A stretch of DNA of 64,000 nucleotides from assembly GCF_964355755.1 (NCBI RefSeq), contig NC_092678.1, positions 3,732,922 to 3,796,921 on the forward strand, in the 5' to 3' direction. Below are positions 1 through 12,965 of the stretch, one piece after another. A program made the translations under genes and the position numbers. The stretch's first letter is position 1, and each line of letters starts with the position of its first letter. This stretch comes from Antedon mediterranea. Its lineage: Eukaryota > Echinodermata > Crinoidea > Comatulida > Antedonidae. The notes under the pieces were generated by a model. It saw only the letters and a list, made by a program, of their open reading frames with translations. It had not been told where the DNA came from and did no database searches.

Positions 1-3000
1 ACATATATATCACTTTAAAAACATTAAACCATGTCATTTCTTGTCTTAAATGTACGTTTTATGGTAAATTATGATAAAAAGTGAGAAACAATGCACTACC
101 TAAGTAGCTCGCGGCGATCGACCTCTCGTGGACGGTCTTAGGCCTAGCCTAGCTAGGCTTAGTTTTGTAGGCCTAGCTGGTAAACATTGGTAACGTACGA
201 ACATCGTACGCGAGCTATATACCTAGCCTGACGTTGTATAGTTGCTGCATTAATTGTCTTTCTATTTTTGCCAGACTCCGTTGATACAAATTGGGGAAAA
301 CCCGGTATTTTCGCTGAAAAGTTAGGAGTCTTCCATTTGTTTTGGCCTCACGATCGATCGAAAAGTGGGCGAATTACAGGTGAAAAACAAAAATATCAAT
401 CCGCGCGCAATGCATTTTGGGATTTATAGCGGGCCGCTATAATTATTAAAATCGACTTATTTTTCACATTTTTAACCGTTTAAAGACGAAAAAAGTTATC
501 GCAATAGGACCATGTAGTATTATTTTTACATTAAATATAGTTTATGATCTTAAATTAGATCTAAAAAACGTAGGGAATGGGGCTTTAACAGCCAATGAGA
601 TTATACTATAGTATTCCAATGAACCAATCAGAGAGAGTCCTAATCAATCAAATAAACAATCTTATTTTGACAGATTATTGTAGAAAAAACAAACTACAGT
701 ATTGTAATAAATAACCATTAAAGAGCCATTTTAAATATAGGAAGTAATTAATTCAGTGATTAAGAAGGATTTGCTGTTTTTGACATGTCTAGCCCTGGAA
801 TGGCTGGAATGCTAAAACTTGTCAAAGAACAGGCAACTGGGACAGGAAGTGCAATTTCATCCCTGTTCCTTATAAGGAAATATGACAGAGAAGAGTGCAA
901 CAGGTTATGATGAAGAGAGATGAAAGAATTACTGTAATAAAAAGTTTGGTCTAAAAGCATGCAGTAACAGTAATATTATACAAAGTTATTTTAATTCTCT
1001 TGAAGAGGCAATTCCTTTACTCAACTTGCATTAAAAAAACATACAAATATAAAGAACATGTTTTTTATTACATGGAATATATATGGTATTTCTAGAAATT
1101 TAAACTTTCAATAAAGGAACATTATTTAGTACCTTTATGTGTAGTGTTATTCGTTTCTGGTATCATTTTAAGTTTAATTTTTCAAGTTTTAAATGGGTGT
1201 CAAGCGGGCAATATGTGAAATACCTGCCCAGGTCATGTCCTGGTTACACCCACCCTCCTAAGCCCTTTTATATTCCATAGTACAAAAGAGTGGATGGTAC
1301 ACATTTATAAAGATGATGTCAAGCCCGTCATGGTATTGGAATCAACAATAATGTGTGTCTACTCTATAAACTATTTGTGGAATTTCAAAAGAATTCAAAG
1401 GCTATGCCCAGGGTTTTCACACCTAAAGTAGAGGATTTAAAATTGAGGTAATTCTCAAGAGTTACACAGTGTCTGGAATTTGAGGAATGTTAATGTTATT
1501 CTTAATAAAAGTAAGCCTGACAATTGGTAAAATCACTACAAAAACTATATGGTGTAAAGCTTGGTTAATAATGCAAACTTATTTGCTAACTGCTTTTAAT
1601 TCTCATTAAAGTTGGTATTTTCGTGTGTAAAATGGAAACAAACCGAAGTACAAAAACATGTTGTACAGCATACATTTGAACTGGGCAATAACTGGGACAA
1701 TGTTCACAATGTGGATTATTCCCGAAGGAAAGTTGTTACTAGCAGCCTATGAATGAAGTAACATAAAACGTCATTGCAGTTTAATTTTACATTTATCATC
1801 AACATGAGAGAACTGATCCGTTGGGAGTTGACCAACGTAAGTGTACTGGCTTGTTATGGATGAGGCAATAGCAAATTAAACATGCTAATATTACTAATAA
1901 TAGTATTTTACAAATGAAATTTAATAAATAGGTATTTATTTTAAATATAACTACATAAAAGAGTGGTAAATTAATCATGTACATGAATTCGGTGATGGAA
2001 TAGATGAAATATTACACATATCATATGGAAAGATTACAAAAATGGAAATGAAAAAATAATTATGCTTAGTCTTAATGGTGGAGTTATATCCTCCATGATC
2101 TCATGTACAATAAATCATCAATAACAAATTAAAAGGGAAAACTTAAACTTCTATCTTTTTTTTTTACTAACTGGAGAATTACTTTTTTGTTGAATTGTAT
2201 ATCTTTACTGTGTAAAAAGAAAAATCTACTATCTAGTAATCTATCTAATTAAACAGACTAGAGACAGATTTGTATGCAGTAACAAACAAAATATAAGACA
2301 AACAATCCTTGGGAAAAAGTTATTTCACCGGTTAATACTCATTTTAACAATAAAGTGATTAGAATACAATTTTGTAGGGCTTTCAAATTGTTTAATGGGA
2401 AAAAATAACCAGAAAAGACCTTTTAGGTTCGCGTGCGAAGGAACTGTGGGTGAAATTTGAGTCTGATGAAAAAGGGACATCTTTCTATTGTATTGAAGTG
2501 AACATAATACCAATATTAGCTGCAGGCTTTTTATCAAAGGTTGGCCAACTTTACACAAGTAAACTAAGGAATTCCAATTATTCGCATGCAGGTATATCTG
2601 ACAGCAGCATGTAATGTACTGTAGATAGGTACACAGCATTGACAACTACAAATTATGTACAGTAATAACAAATCTGAAGTTTACATCCACATCAGTCATT
2701 TATCTTTCCATGGTGGTTGTAATGAGTGCAGTATTTGCATAATTATAGTATTATTATTATTAATTTATTTCATGAAAACAGTCACATGTCACAAATATAA
2801 TATCTTGTGGCCTCAAGTCCAATTGCACATATAATCAGTAAACATCTAAAAAACACAGAAAAAGGAGGGGGAACACTGCCACAGTGGAAATAGAGAATTA
2901 AGGAGCTCGATAAAAAAGGGATGGAACTACAAGCAACTCGCCTAGTTTTGATGACGGTAGGATTTTTTAGGTAATTTTGCATTTGTTACAAACACTTTTC

Positions 3001-3540
3001 TAAAGCTATACCATTACTACCATGTATTGTATATACAATTTTTCCGCAAATCTATTAAGATGAAAACAAGTAAATTATTCGTTTATGCATGTCTATATTT
3101 AGAAAAAAATTAAAATCAAACATAATTACAAATATTAATCTCTATTATGAAACTATAAAAGTTTATTAAATTCCACTGTGAAATTTACCACAAAACCTCA
3201 ATAAAATAACTAATAATAATTTCATTTTCTAATGGTGGGATTGAATGTCTGATACTATTCAGCCTAAAGCAAATTAACTCGGCTATATCCAGTCGCAATT
3301 GCACCGCAAAAATGTTACAGAATCCAACATGGGACAGGTTGCAACAAAGTATAGACGAAAAAGAGTAGTGAAATTCTCGAATCCTGTTTTCGAAACGGTG
3401 GTTTATTTTAGCCTTCAGGAAGTTCACAAGTTAAAGCAGACAAGTAGATGACTATCATTCAGAAACACCCCCTTCGGAATTTCAGTCACTCTTCTGACGG
3501 AAGTGTGTTTAGGTGACAAGTGGGCGGAGCTTAGTGAAAG
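1..3540. other. Upstream intergenic DNA, CpG-richer left edge
   Basis: No coding exon is recognisable. Roughly the first 430 bases are richer in CpG than the rest of the window (clusters such as CGATCGATCG, CGCGCGC, GGGCCGC and overlapping AGGCCTAGC/CCTAGCTAGG palindromic words around 140-180). The remainder is AT-rich with only short chance ORFs. The CpG patch could be the promoter edge of a neighbouring gene outside the window, but no exon or splice signal here supports that. Confidence 0.35.
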
Positions 3541-3554
3541 GAACTAGCTGAGTG

Positions 3555-3562
3555 TATAAAAG
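3555..3562 (+). promoter_or_regulatory. TATA box of TIMP-like gene A
   Basis: A consensus TATAAAAG lies about 160 bases upstream of the gene A start codon, with a GC-box-like GGGCGG some 30 bases further upstream. Transcription would begin near 3585, giving a 5' UTR of about 130 nt without an intron. The start-site position is inferred. Confidence 0.6.
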
Positions 3563-3713
3563 TAGCCAGCAGTCAATGAAACTTCATCAAACCTGATCGA
3601 TACTACACCGATTGAGGAGAGTTACTACCAATTGTTACTATTGTTTATATTGGTTATATTTCGACAACTTTTTGCAGTTTTTATAATTCTGTTGACTAGT
3701 TACTAGAAGCACC

Positions 3714-3843
3714 ATGGCAAATTCTGGGATCATTTCTTGTCTAGCAGCATTGTTTGTTTTTATGTTGGAATTGCAGGTACTATTTGCCTGTCAGTGTGGA
3801 ATGCCAAAACATCCACAAACAAGTTTCTGTGAATCTGATTATG
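3714..3843 (+). CDS. Gene A exon 1 (signal peptide and CxC...HPQ block)
   Basis: Encodes residues 1-43 plus the first base of codon 44. It ends TATG before donor GTGAGT. The mature N-terminus reads CQCGMPKHPQ, and Cys39 follows. Confidence 0.92.
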
Positions 3844-5295
3844 GTGAGTGCAAATTATTTAATTAATTCTTGCTATTAATTTAATAATTTATTTTAAACT
3901 GATTCTAGCTCTAACTTTTTAACTTGGTAACTATGTATCCATAACAAGTGTTTTTCAAATTAATTTTAAGATAATGTTAACTATTTGTTAAAATTGTATG
4001 TTGATGAACTTTTAAAATACTGTACTATTTGTATTGTAAATTGTTATGATATTATCGAAATTTCATCATGGTAATTTTATTAGATAATTTCCATATAGTA
4101 AACGAAATTGTATTTTATTCCAGTAATTAAAGTTAAAATTATCGAGAAGACAAAATTCAAGGATCCTGACTACGTTGAACCAACGGATGATGCCCTCTAC
4201 CCAAGCTTTGACAACATCTGGGGAGGAATGGACGAGTACGTTCCTGAAGCTCACAAAATCAAGTACATAGCCTACGTTGAAAAAGTTTACAAAGGCGAGC
4301 AGTATGCAACAAGAAAAACAAAGATTGAGATTGAGACATCGGCAAGCTCTGGTATCTGCGGCATCACATATTTAAAAGAAGGAGAAAGATATCTTATTGG
4401 AGGTAAGTTTACTTGCTATTTAACTGTTAGAAAATGAATTGGTAATGATACACTATTATATAACTATAAATTTCAATAGTTAAATTCATTTTACCAAAGC
4501 AATACTTAATAGTTTATTATTTTATTCCAGGTGTTCTAGATGACGACACTAAGGAATTTACGATTGCTCTTTGTAATACATGGATTGAGAAATTTGAAGA
4601 TGTGACAAAAAGTCAACGACAAGGAATAAAGAGATTCTACAAGAAGTACTGTACACAGTGTGCTGTAAGTAAACATTCAACAAGTTAAAATAGCAATTGT
4701 CCATTGTTAAATATTGTATTGAAATTCTACAAGTAAAGTACAAATCTATGCAAAAGTTATTTTAATTTTATCTATAAACTGTGTCCCCTTTAGAAGATTC
4801 CAATCACCTGTATAGGATTCTTTTAATTTCCTTTAACTTGCCAAGTTCAGCAATTTAGTTTATTTATAGAAAAAATTTGAACTTTACCAGCCATGAAAAG
4901 AAAAGCATGTAAGAATCCAAATCTGAAAGGAAATTACAATAGGAAAAGGGAATTTCAATGAAATAAAACAAGTACTAATTATCACTTTCTTCATCAAGGA
5001 ACTGTAACTAGTTTCATTTTGCAAATAACTTCATCATCACTAAATTTTTTTATTTTAATTATTTTTACAGATTGAAACTGGTGATATTTTCTTTCCACCT
5101 GGCGTTCCAGCTAAAATGAAGCGTATTTGCGGATACCCACCATTCAACAGGCCAGAAAACGATTGCGAAAAGAATTTTTCAGCATGTGTACGTCAAGTTG
5201 ATGGTAGCTGTGGTTGGATGAAGAATAAAAATTACAAACAGTGTGTGAAGGCACGAAAAGACCAGAAGAAGAAGCAAAGACGAGGCAAGTTTTAA
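3714..5295 (+). CDS. TIMP-like gene A, four exons, 255 aa secreted protein
   Basis: Secreted TIMP-family (netrin-like) protein, expected in the extracellular matrix. Exons are 3714-3843, 4124-4402, 4531-4664 and 5071-5295; every intron is GT-AG and the phases are 1, 1, 0. The start has a good Kozak context (CACCATGG) followed by a 25-aa signal peptide ending FA before Cys26. N-domain cysteines are at 26, 28, 39, 122, 151 and 177, matching TIMP C1, C3, C13, C70, C99 and C124. HPQ is at 33-35, CG at 122-123, and W154...Q165-R-Q-G168 forms the usual helix block. One extra residue sits between C28 and HPQ, and position 2 of the mature protein is Gln instead of Thr/Ser. The A-B loop (about 50-95) is long and rich in Asp and aromatics. 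The C-domain lacks equivalents of two classical cysteines, has extra cysteines at 213 and 239, and ends in a strongly basic tail (KKKQRR). Introns are compact (280, 128, 406 nt). TIMP membership is firm; whether it inhibits metalloproteinases or acts like tensilin is unknown. Confidence 0.93.
4124..4402 (+). CDS. Gene A exon 2 (A-B loop and CG motif)
   Basis: The acceptor is TTTATTCCAG at 4123 and the donor is GTAAGT at 4403. It opens VIKVKI, matching the TIMP strand A sequence, then has a long acidic/aromatic loop, strand B (YVEKVYKG) and GICGITYL. Confidence 0.93.
4531..4664 (+). CDS. Gene A exon 3 (C-x-W helix block)
   Basis: Flanked by TTATTCCAG and GTAAGT. Encodes residues 137-181, including LCNTW, QRQGIK and the YCTQC pair that closes the N-domain. 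It ends in phase 0. Confidence 0.93.
5071..5295 (+). CDS. Gene A exon 4 (C-domain and basic tail)
   Basis: The acceptor is ATTTTTACAG. Encodes residues 182-255 and TAA. It contains C201, C213, C220, C228-x-W230 and C239, then the Lys/Arg-rich end. Confidence 0.92.
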   Translation: METGDIFFPPGVPAKMKRICGYPPFNRPENDCEKNFSACVRQVDGSCGWMKNKNYKQCVKARKDQKKKQRRGKF

Positions 5296-6300
5296 ATAGA
5301 ACAATTTGACCGAAGTTTTTGAGCATTTCTCAGGGTACCAAAATGGCTTGTACCAGCTCACTCTTTCCAGAGTAGCCATTTCCTACCCATTTTTTGCAGC
5401 TGTTGATGAAGAGACAAACCTGTAACAACCAGCCTAGCACAAATATGTGAAAAGGATCTTTCCTTTATTGTTAAAGGAAAGTATAATAGAATCAATATTG
5501 GACCAAAACAAACAAAAAATGTATAATGTAAGAATTGCTCCAAGATTAATTCTAAAAAACAGAAAATGTTTTTTTTGTAAAAAAATCTAAATTTTTACAG
5601 TGGCTGGCCTTTCCTTTATTTTTGAAAGGGTTAAGCCCTTACTTTGAAAGAGTTAGGCTCTTGTTTTTTAAAGGGTTAACTTAAAAATAATGTGCAATAT
5701 ATTTTGAAACGAAAAGGGAGTTTATTTATCCTGCAATTGAGGCTACTGTGTGGAATTGTAACAATTTTAGATGGGTTTTTTTTCTGCGGAATGCTTACAA
5801 GCTTGTTGTGAACAGTGGGTTACAAACTGAAGGGGTTAACTACTAACTGTCTGGAATGTAGACTGGTATGAATGAATTGTTAGGGAATGTCTACACTGTT
5901 ATGTTTACCCTCATGACAGCGAAATGACGTCTAAGAATATTCTTTTGCGGTTAGACTCTAAACCTGTTGCTAAATTTAGATCATGAATAAGAAATTCTCG
6001 AAATTTTAAACATTTGCCACAAATTTACCCATTTGCTTTGTTACCAATACAGATCACCAAAAGTGCCTTAGAATAGATAAGAGAAAAAATATGTTTGTAG
6101 AAATATAAATTGTATATTTTTTTAATAAAAATATTACACAGTTAGATGGTTTAGATTGACAATGTTAATTGCTAAATGAAGATATACATATTTATCTATA
6201 TTGTTACATATCCACATAGGACTATAGCCTCTTTAACTAAGTAAAACTAAGTATTCCGTGTATTATAATGTATATGTAAATAAAAATGGACGTATATATA
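5296..6300 (+). other. Probable 3' UTR of gene A
   Basis: This non-coding, T-rich sequence follows the stop codon. AATAAA hexamers occur at 6124-6129 and 6279-6284, either of which could direct polyadenylation. The extent is inferred; no transcript evidence is available. Confidence 0.4.
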
Positions 6301-9300
6301 AGATATATATTATTGCTGTTTACTGATAAGATAATGCCTTAAATATGTTATAGATTAATTTATATATTTAAAATTGTGCGCCGATTCTTTTTCCCTTCCT
6401 TAAAATTATTGAACGCGATTGTAATTTGGGTGTTTAATATGGTATTTGAAAAGTTGTTCATTTGTTGAACAACATAAGGTAATTCTTTTATTGTTTAATA
6501 TTACTTTACCTAAAAATCAAATGCACTGATGCATTTAATATTGGTTTGCTTTTTGAATACTATATTAATTCCTACAACATATTGTTACAATGTTTTGGTA
6601 TATATATATTTATTTAAAGAACAGCTTTTGACTTATGAACGAAGATGTATTTATAAATATTTGATGTACTTAAAAGATAATTATTTTATTAAGCAAATGA
6701 AATCTTTAATGTTATATGACTGAGATGAAATAAATAATAAAAAGATTATACTTTGTATTTTGTGTACTTTCAAATTGTCTAATCTGAATTCGCAGAAGTA
6801 CTATTAAAATGACTTATGTTTTTGTGTTGAATGAGAGATAAGAGATGATGGATATCTAACTGGACATTTAAAAACTCTCTTGATATTTCATCAAGAAGCA
6901 TGTTATTGAATAATAATTAAGTACAACATTGAAGCCTGGATAAACCTAAAACAAAGTGCAGTAGAGTATTCTGTTTGTGATACATGACAGCAGTCCAACG
7001 AGAATTCAATATCATCAAGATATAACAGAGCATCATCATTTGCAGAAAATATGACCAAATATTACTGACCGTAAATACAATTGCTGTATTACAAACTCAA
7101 CGCAATAGACCTGTGTTAACCATCTATCTACTGCACGTCAAAACTAGTATTCCTCACAAAAAATGACTGAAATTAAACTATGCAACATTCCCAAATGATT
7201 GACATAATAATGAGTTGAGAAACACAGAACTCCTCCTGTGTTCTTGTCACTCAAAAATTAGACAGAAATCATTATCGACATGTCTAATACAAATGATTAT
7301 TAAAGCGGCTGTCACATGTATACGACATGCATGATACAAATGATCATTAAAGGAGCTGTAACATGTGCAAATTATTTCATCATGCTTAAATTATTTGTGA
7401 AACGGTTGATTGGAAATTATGGGACATAAAATTTAAATTGGTAAATATTTAAGTTAAAATAAAATATATTTTGAATCGATATCAATTTAACTGGAAAGCA
7501 GTGAGATACTTTAATATGTATGTTTGCGTTCTGAAGACCCACTTGACAAGTTCACATTGAGGATAAATTGACAGTTTAGTTAACAAGGTGTGACTGGGGT
7601 ATTTTCATACTTAGCATTCTTTTGTATTCCTGTCGCATACCACACCATAAGTACATTTGCACAAACTTAGGGGGTATAGCCCTACATAATATAAACATAG
7701 CTGTTAGCACATAATAGGTATTTGTGAAAGATGTAGGCCCTAATAAGTTAAAGTTTAATTAAGTTTAAAAACATGCAAGTATTATGCTATTATGAAGTGT
7801 GCATATGGAGGCATTAGAGCAATTAAATCCAAACCCCCCTTTACCCGCGACTGCTGCATCTATCTTCCTTGGCCTATAACATTTCTAACAATTGCATTTT
7901 TTCTATTTCATAAAATCATCCACATTATCATCGTAAACAACAATATATATAGTTTATATCTATGCTTGGAGAACCAAATTAATTAATTTCATATTCCTCA
8001 TCTAATTGTGTTTAAAAGCCCCTACATCCTCAAAAACATTTTAGAAAGTTGAATTGTAAAGATTTAATAAGTTTACTAAATTAATAATAATTATATCTAA
8101 AAATCCTACAGCTTCAAATGTTAGACAAGTCGCAAATGTTATACATGGAAGCGTTTTTTTTTTTTTGCTTTTGAGGTTTAAGTTTAAACAAAAAGCAGTT
8201 CTTACACACACATCCTGTGTTGTAAACTAAGATGGACATTTACCATATTAAATAATATGATACTTTAAATTACATAAAATTGTTTTCCGAGTCACGATCT
8301 ATTTCACACTACCAATTAACGTAAGGGAGGGTGGAACATGATTTAGCAAAAAAGCGTGCCAAGATTTTGCCTCGAGAGGGCGATGAGAAAAAAGTGTGAC
8401 AATTGAAAGCGCACAACTGGCACTCAATGTGTTTTCCAAGCAGCTTAATGTCTTAACTTTAACAAACAAAAGAAATAATATAAAAAAAAGGATTATTAAT
8501 CAATCCTAAAGTAGCAAAAATGATCCATCAGAAATGAGAAGGGATATAATATCATAAAAATATGGAAAACAAGTTTAACCCTTATACAGAACTATCATAT
8601 CATTAAAACAGTAATTACAAATATTATAACAATAATAATAATTAAAAAAAAGTAAAGCTAAAATATTTAAACTCAAGAACAATTATCCTTGTGAGGCATT
8701 TTAAAATAGATTTTATGTTGATTTAAGTTATACTTTCAACGTTTTAAGCATTCCAGAGCAGGGCTGAACTGAACTTAAAATCTACCTGCTGAAGAACATA
8801 TGTTTGAGCGCCAGTGGAATTTAAACTGCATGTGGTGCATAATTGCTATAATCCAAGTATCGGAATTTGGAAGATTATCACGCCAGAGCCATGATGCATG
8901 GTTTATGGATGGTTTATCCATGGAGGTCCAGATCATCTCATGGTTGTTCGTCCATGGGGCTGGGCACAAACAAATACAATGTTAACCACCTTCAAATTAT
9001 GCACAGAATAAAAAGTGCTACTTTTGTTTAAGCATAAAAGGATGACAGAACCAATATTGAAATTTTGGTTTCTGGAAACTGTTTTAACAAGAATAATAAA
9101 AACCAAAAGAAATGGACATATTTTATTGTCACATAGTAAATATCTGCTGACATCGATAAAAGACATCAAATTATTATTATTATTAAACATAATTGTTACT
9201 GGTGGAAAATGAAAACAGCTTTTGTTAATAGACCTATACGAAAACACAAATAATGAAAACTTCATTTGAAATCGAAAGTAAGAACTCCCAGGGACCAACA

Positions 9301-11050
9301 ATTGTCGAAATATCTATCTAAAAAAACGCCATAAATGGAAGTTTTTATGCAAGAAAAATTATCTTTCCTGTTCTGTCTGGAAAAAATCCGATGACTACGA
9401 ACAATTACAAAAATAAAAGCACACCTGAGACCGAAAAAATATTGAATTCCAGTTGTTCGCACTTAGAGGTATTTATATAATTGTTTTCTAATTGGTTTTA
9501 AAGATTGCAAATTTTTCTTTTAATATTTCTCTTAAACTTTTGTTGTAGAAAGTAAACTCTCACTAAATGGGATTATCGAAAAACTGTAAAACATCAACCT
9601 GTACTCATGGTACTATAATTTTGTCCTTTATTTAAAACATATATTTCTAAAATCTAAAACTTTAAAGATATGGAAGGGTGTTGAATAAATAATTCCAACT
9701 TGATATTATTTAATTGAAAGAAATTCAAGTACTTAGACTAACTGTCAAGCCTACGTATGTACTAAAAATTACCGTACATTACAGTATACACTTACAATAA
9801 GTCTTAATACCAATATCTAAATGTCATCTAACAATTTAAATTTTTGACGTCAGCAACTGGAAGTTATTAATTATTATATTCCTTTATATAACTTGAGGTG
9901 GACGGACTGACCAAGATGACTAACCAGTTGAGGTACTGGTGTAGACAATGACCAATGTACACTTACGTCATAGTCTGCTGTGTAACCTCTTAGTGGTGGC
10001 CAAGACATGACTCACTAGATCTCCCCCCGTTCCAAATGTTTTAACTAAACCGATCTTAATGTTCTTCAGTTGACTAGACAGGTACAGTATTCAAATTCAA
10101 TAATTATGAATTAATTGATTAAATATTATATATTCCCCCTTTATCTTTTGTCTACAATTGTTTTAGTTAAATTTTTGGAAAAATTATATTGCGGCACTAG
10201 CCAATTCTTAAATTTTAAACAAGTGACAAAATGAGTCACTGGTGCACTAGCACAGATCTCGAGAGGACTATAAAAATGGCAGTTTGTCTCTGATATCCTT
10301 TTCAGAATATCGATTTGTACAAATAAATAAATAAAATATTTATTATACTTGCATCATTATTAGTTTGTCATTATCATTGATTAATCAAAAACTGGACACT
10401 ATGAATTCAAAATTGTAGAATTAGGAACCAGAAAGTGTCTATATAAAATAAAAATACTATTGCAGAAAAATTGTAGTTGCTTTGGACTGCCCCCTACACC
10501 CACTCTGACAATACCTGGAGAATTCTCAAAACTTTCTTTCTAGACAGAACAAGCATGTATAAATGTCCCTAATCATATTCCCCAGATAGACACTAGAAGG
10601 TCGCACGTTATACGATTGTTACCATTTTCAATCAACATGACAATAAAGCGCAATGGGGCGATCCTGACATTGAACAAATCATGCTAACGAAAATATTAAA
10701 TTAATACTTCTGTCTGGGAAAATAATTTAAACAATATGTCACTATACCTGGATGCAAAACAGAAAGTTCTTTAAACAATTGCGTTCAATTAAACTGGAAT
10801 GAAATCCAAGAAAGTGGACAACTCAGCAAAAAACTATTGTTTTTGTTTTGTTTATATGAATGTGCAATTTCATGTTCATTTGTTTGAAAGATTGCATATA
10901 AAATAGGTATTTTACTAATGAAATACTGTATGGTATGGAATCCAGCTATACACATTTTAAATCTTAATAACGATAACTTAGTCATTAAGGTGGATCTAAG
11001 ACCGTGGTGTAATACATAGGGCAAAGGCTCCTGGTTAGCACTCCTCTAAT
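6300..11050. other. Intergenic DNA, no gene seen
   Basis: AT-rich with only short ORFs that look like chance. A 47-bp imperfect direct duplication (TACAAATGAT...CACATGT-type unit) lies at about 7280-7366. The overlapping opposite-strand ORFs around 8775-9301 have no recognisable family features. Confidence 0.5.
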
Positions 11051-11052
11051 GG

Positions 11053-11079
11053 GCCTTCCAATACTGGGTATTGGAAGGC
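11053..11079. repeat. Short perfect hairpin
   Basis: The arms GCCTTCCAATA and TATTGGAAGGC are separated by five bases. It sits 20 bases before the larger foldback element at 11101 and may be part of the same insertion. Confidence 0.7.
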
Positions 11080-11100
11080 TTAGACATCACCGGTCTAAAG

Positions 11101-11279
11101 GGTCTTTCACACCTGTTCCGGTACGGTTCTGGTCCAGCGTCGGAAAATCCAATCAAACGTCAATGTTTCGTTTTCATGCGTATATTGATTGGCGCATAGC
11201 TGCATGGAGCGCCTTAAAAACAAAACATTGACGTTCGATTTGCTAGACCGGAACCGTGCCGGAACAGATGTGAAAGACC
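11101..11279. mobile_element. Foldback MITE-like element, 179 bp
   Basis: The ends form long imperfect terminal inverted repeats: GGTCTTTCACACCTGTTCCG at the left and the complement ending TGTGAAAGACC at the right, with a second inner inverted pair (CAAACGTCAATGTTT / AAACATTGACGTTCG). Almost the whole element can fold into one hairpin. It has no coding capacity. The target duplication is uncertain, so the superfamily is not assigned. Confidence 0.75.
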
Positions 11280-12504
11280 ATTTTAGTGGGATAAAGATAT
11301 ACAGTAAAGCATTCATTTCTAGTATAACATTGTATTTTATTGTGGATGTGTATGTTATTCTGTGATATAAATTGTGGTGTGTGTGTAGATCGGGAATGCG
11401 ATGAAGATGTAAGAAACCTTTTTATTGAATTTATCCGTCTGCATCTCCTTGATTCGTACCATTTGAAATGTAAGCACGAGATTTTTCCATTAGCAATTTA
11501 TTTCCCACAAGAAATGACATCTATGAATATACAATATTCAATTAATACATTACAATTATCTGATGACATACATTAGGAAAATTATTTATCAAACTTTTGA
11601 AATTAAAGTTAAGCTTTTTTCACAGGAATTAAATAATTGCATTAGAAATATAGTTTTTTTCTGGATTTGAACAATCAGATAAAAAGATGATAACTAGGGA
11701 ATTTGAATTTATAAGGTAATCTTGTTTTACAGGTTTTCAATAATTATATTAAGAATAAACTTTTTTTTTAATTTGTCGAATCATACTCGCATGTATTTTA
11801 TTCGCCCCCATTCAAAACCATGTGACACTAAATTAGACCCAGCGCGACAGGGTCAATTTATAAATAGATACAATCGCTTGCTAAAGTTAATAAATTTATT
11901 ATTATTATTAACACAATTATTTAATTTGGATCAGTTGGGAAAGTCAGTTGGAGATGACTCGGAAACTTGAGTCCCCAAACAGAGTACCTGGGAAATGCTT
12001 TTTAAGACTTTGAATCGATCCACTAATTAACATATTCTAAAACGTTTGTCCCCATAGAGGAATAACTTAAAAAATATTAATATGTTAATGAAGAAAAATG
12101 TATTTTGATTTATATATTACAAAAAGCATTATTATATGACAAATTTGAATAAGAGTCCAGGTTATATCAAAACATTCCAAGAAGAGTGAAACGGAGAAGT
12201 CCCTCTGTTATATAAATCAAACTAAATTTATATCATTGATCAATAGATAAGACAATCAGTGCTATTTAAAAATAGATAGAGTAAGTTGATGTGGGAGGTA
12301 GGAAGCATAACAGAGCGTTTATTCAACACAGTCATTGTTAATTTTTTACCTATCATATTTGTGAATGAAGTGTGTTACAATACAAAGATTAAGAAATGCT
12401 TCCAAATGATAAGAATTGTATATAAACCTGTGTATGATAGTAAAAAATGTGTGTGTTAATTTTGAGCCACGGCCACACAAAAATGAAGCAGAAATGACGT
12501 GTTC
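11280..12504. other. Intergenic DNA, no gene seen
   Basis: AT-rich with short ATT runs (around 11895) and chance ORFs of up to about 80 codons with no recognisable domain. Confidence 0.45.
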
Positions 12505-12965
12505 TTTTTATTGAAGACAGAATTATAACAGGATGGAAAGAATTTGGCCGCTTCAATGACATCCTCTGCACCTATACCAATGTGGCTCAGCAAAAAAGTG
12601 TTCGACCAGAAAATTATTCCCGCCATCATATACGGAACAGCAACGTGGAGAATAAACGAGAAAAACAAGGATAAGGTAAGATCAATCCAGTATGCAGTGG
12701 AATGGAGAATGGACAAGATATCATACAAAGTATTAAGGGAAAGATCAACAACAAGAGCAATTGCTAAAAATAAGTGGAGATGGGCAGGCCACTTTGCAAG
12801 ACTCAAGGACAATTTGGACAAGCAGGACTACAGTTAGGCAATTTAGGATAGGAAAAAGGAAAAGAGGCAAACCCAAAAAAGAAAAAAGGAGAAGCAAATG
12901 GAGTACTTTGGAAGAGGGATGTCCTGCAGTGGACTGCCAAATCCTGAAGAAAGAAAGATACTAAA
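12505..12965 (+). pseudogene. Decayed LINE reverse-transcriptase C-terminal fragment
   Basis: Conceptual translation gives the end of a non-LTR retrotransposon ORF2. RIITGWKEFGRF is followed, after a frameshift near 12570, by KVFDQKIIPAIIYGTATW, then RWAGHFARLKDN, and after another frame change GKRKRGKPKKEKRR. These correspond to the conserved region after the polymerase core (the V-P-x-x-Y-G-x-E-T-W and W-x-W-A-G-H-x-A-R motifs) seen in many RTE/CR1/BovB-like LINEs. Frame breaks and the absence of the upstream polymerase and endonuclease show it is a dead, 5'-truncated copy. The exact clade cannot be assigned by eye. Confidence 0.8.

Noticed and set aside
1-430. CpG-rich patch as a first exon of a neighbouring gene
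   Set aside because: No convincing start codon, open frame or donor site on either strand.
8775-9301. Overlapping ORFs on both strands
   Set aside because: No family features, poly-Asn and Phe/Ile-rich composition typical of translated AT-rich DNA.
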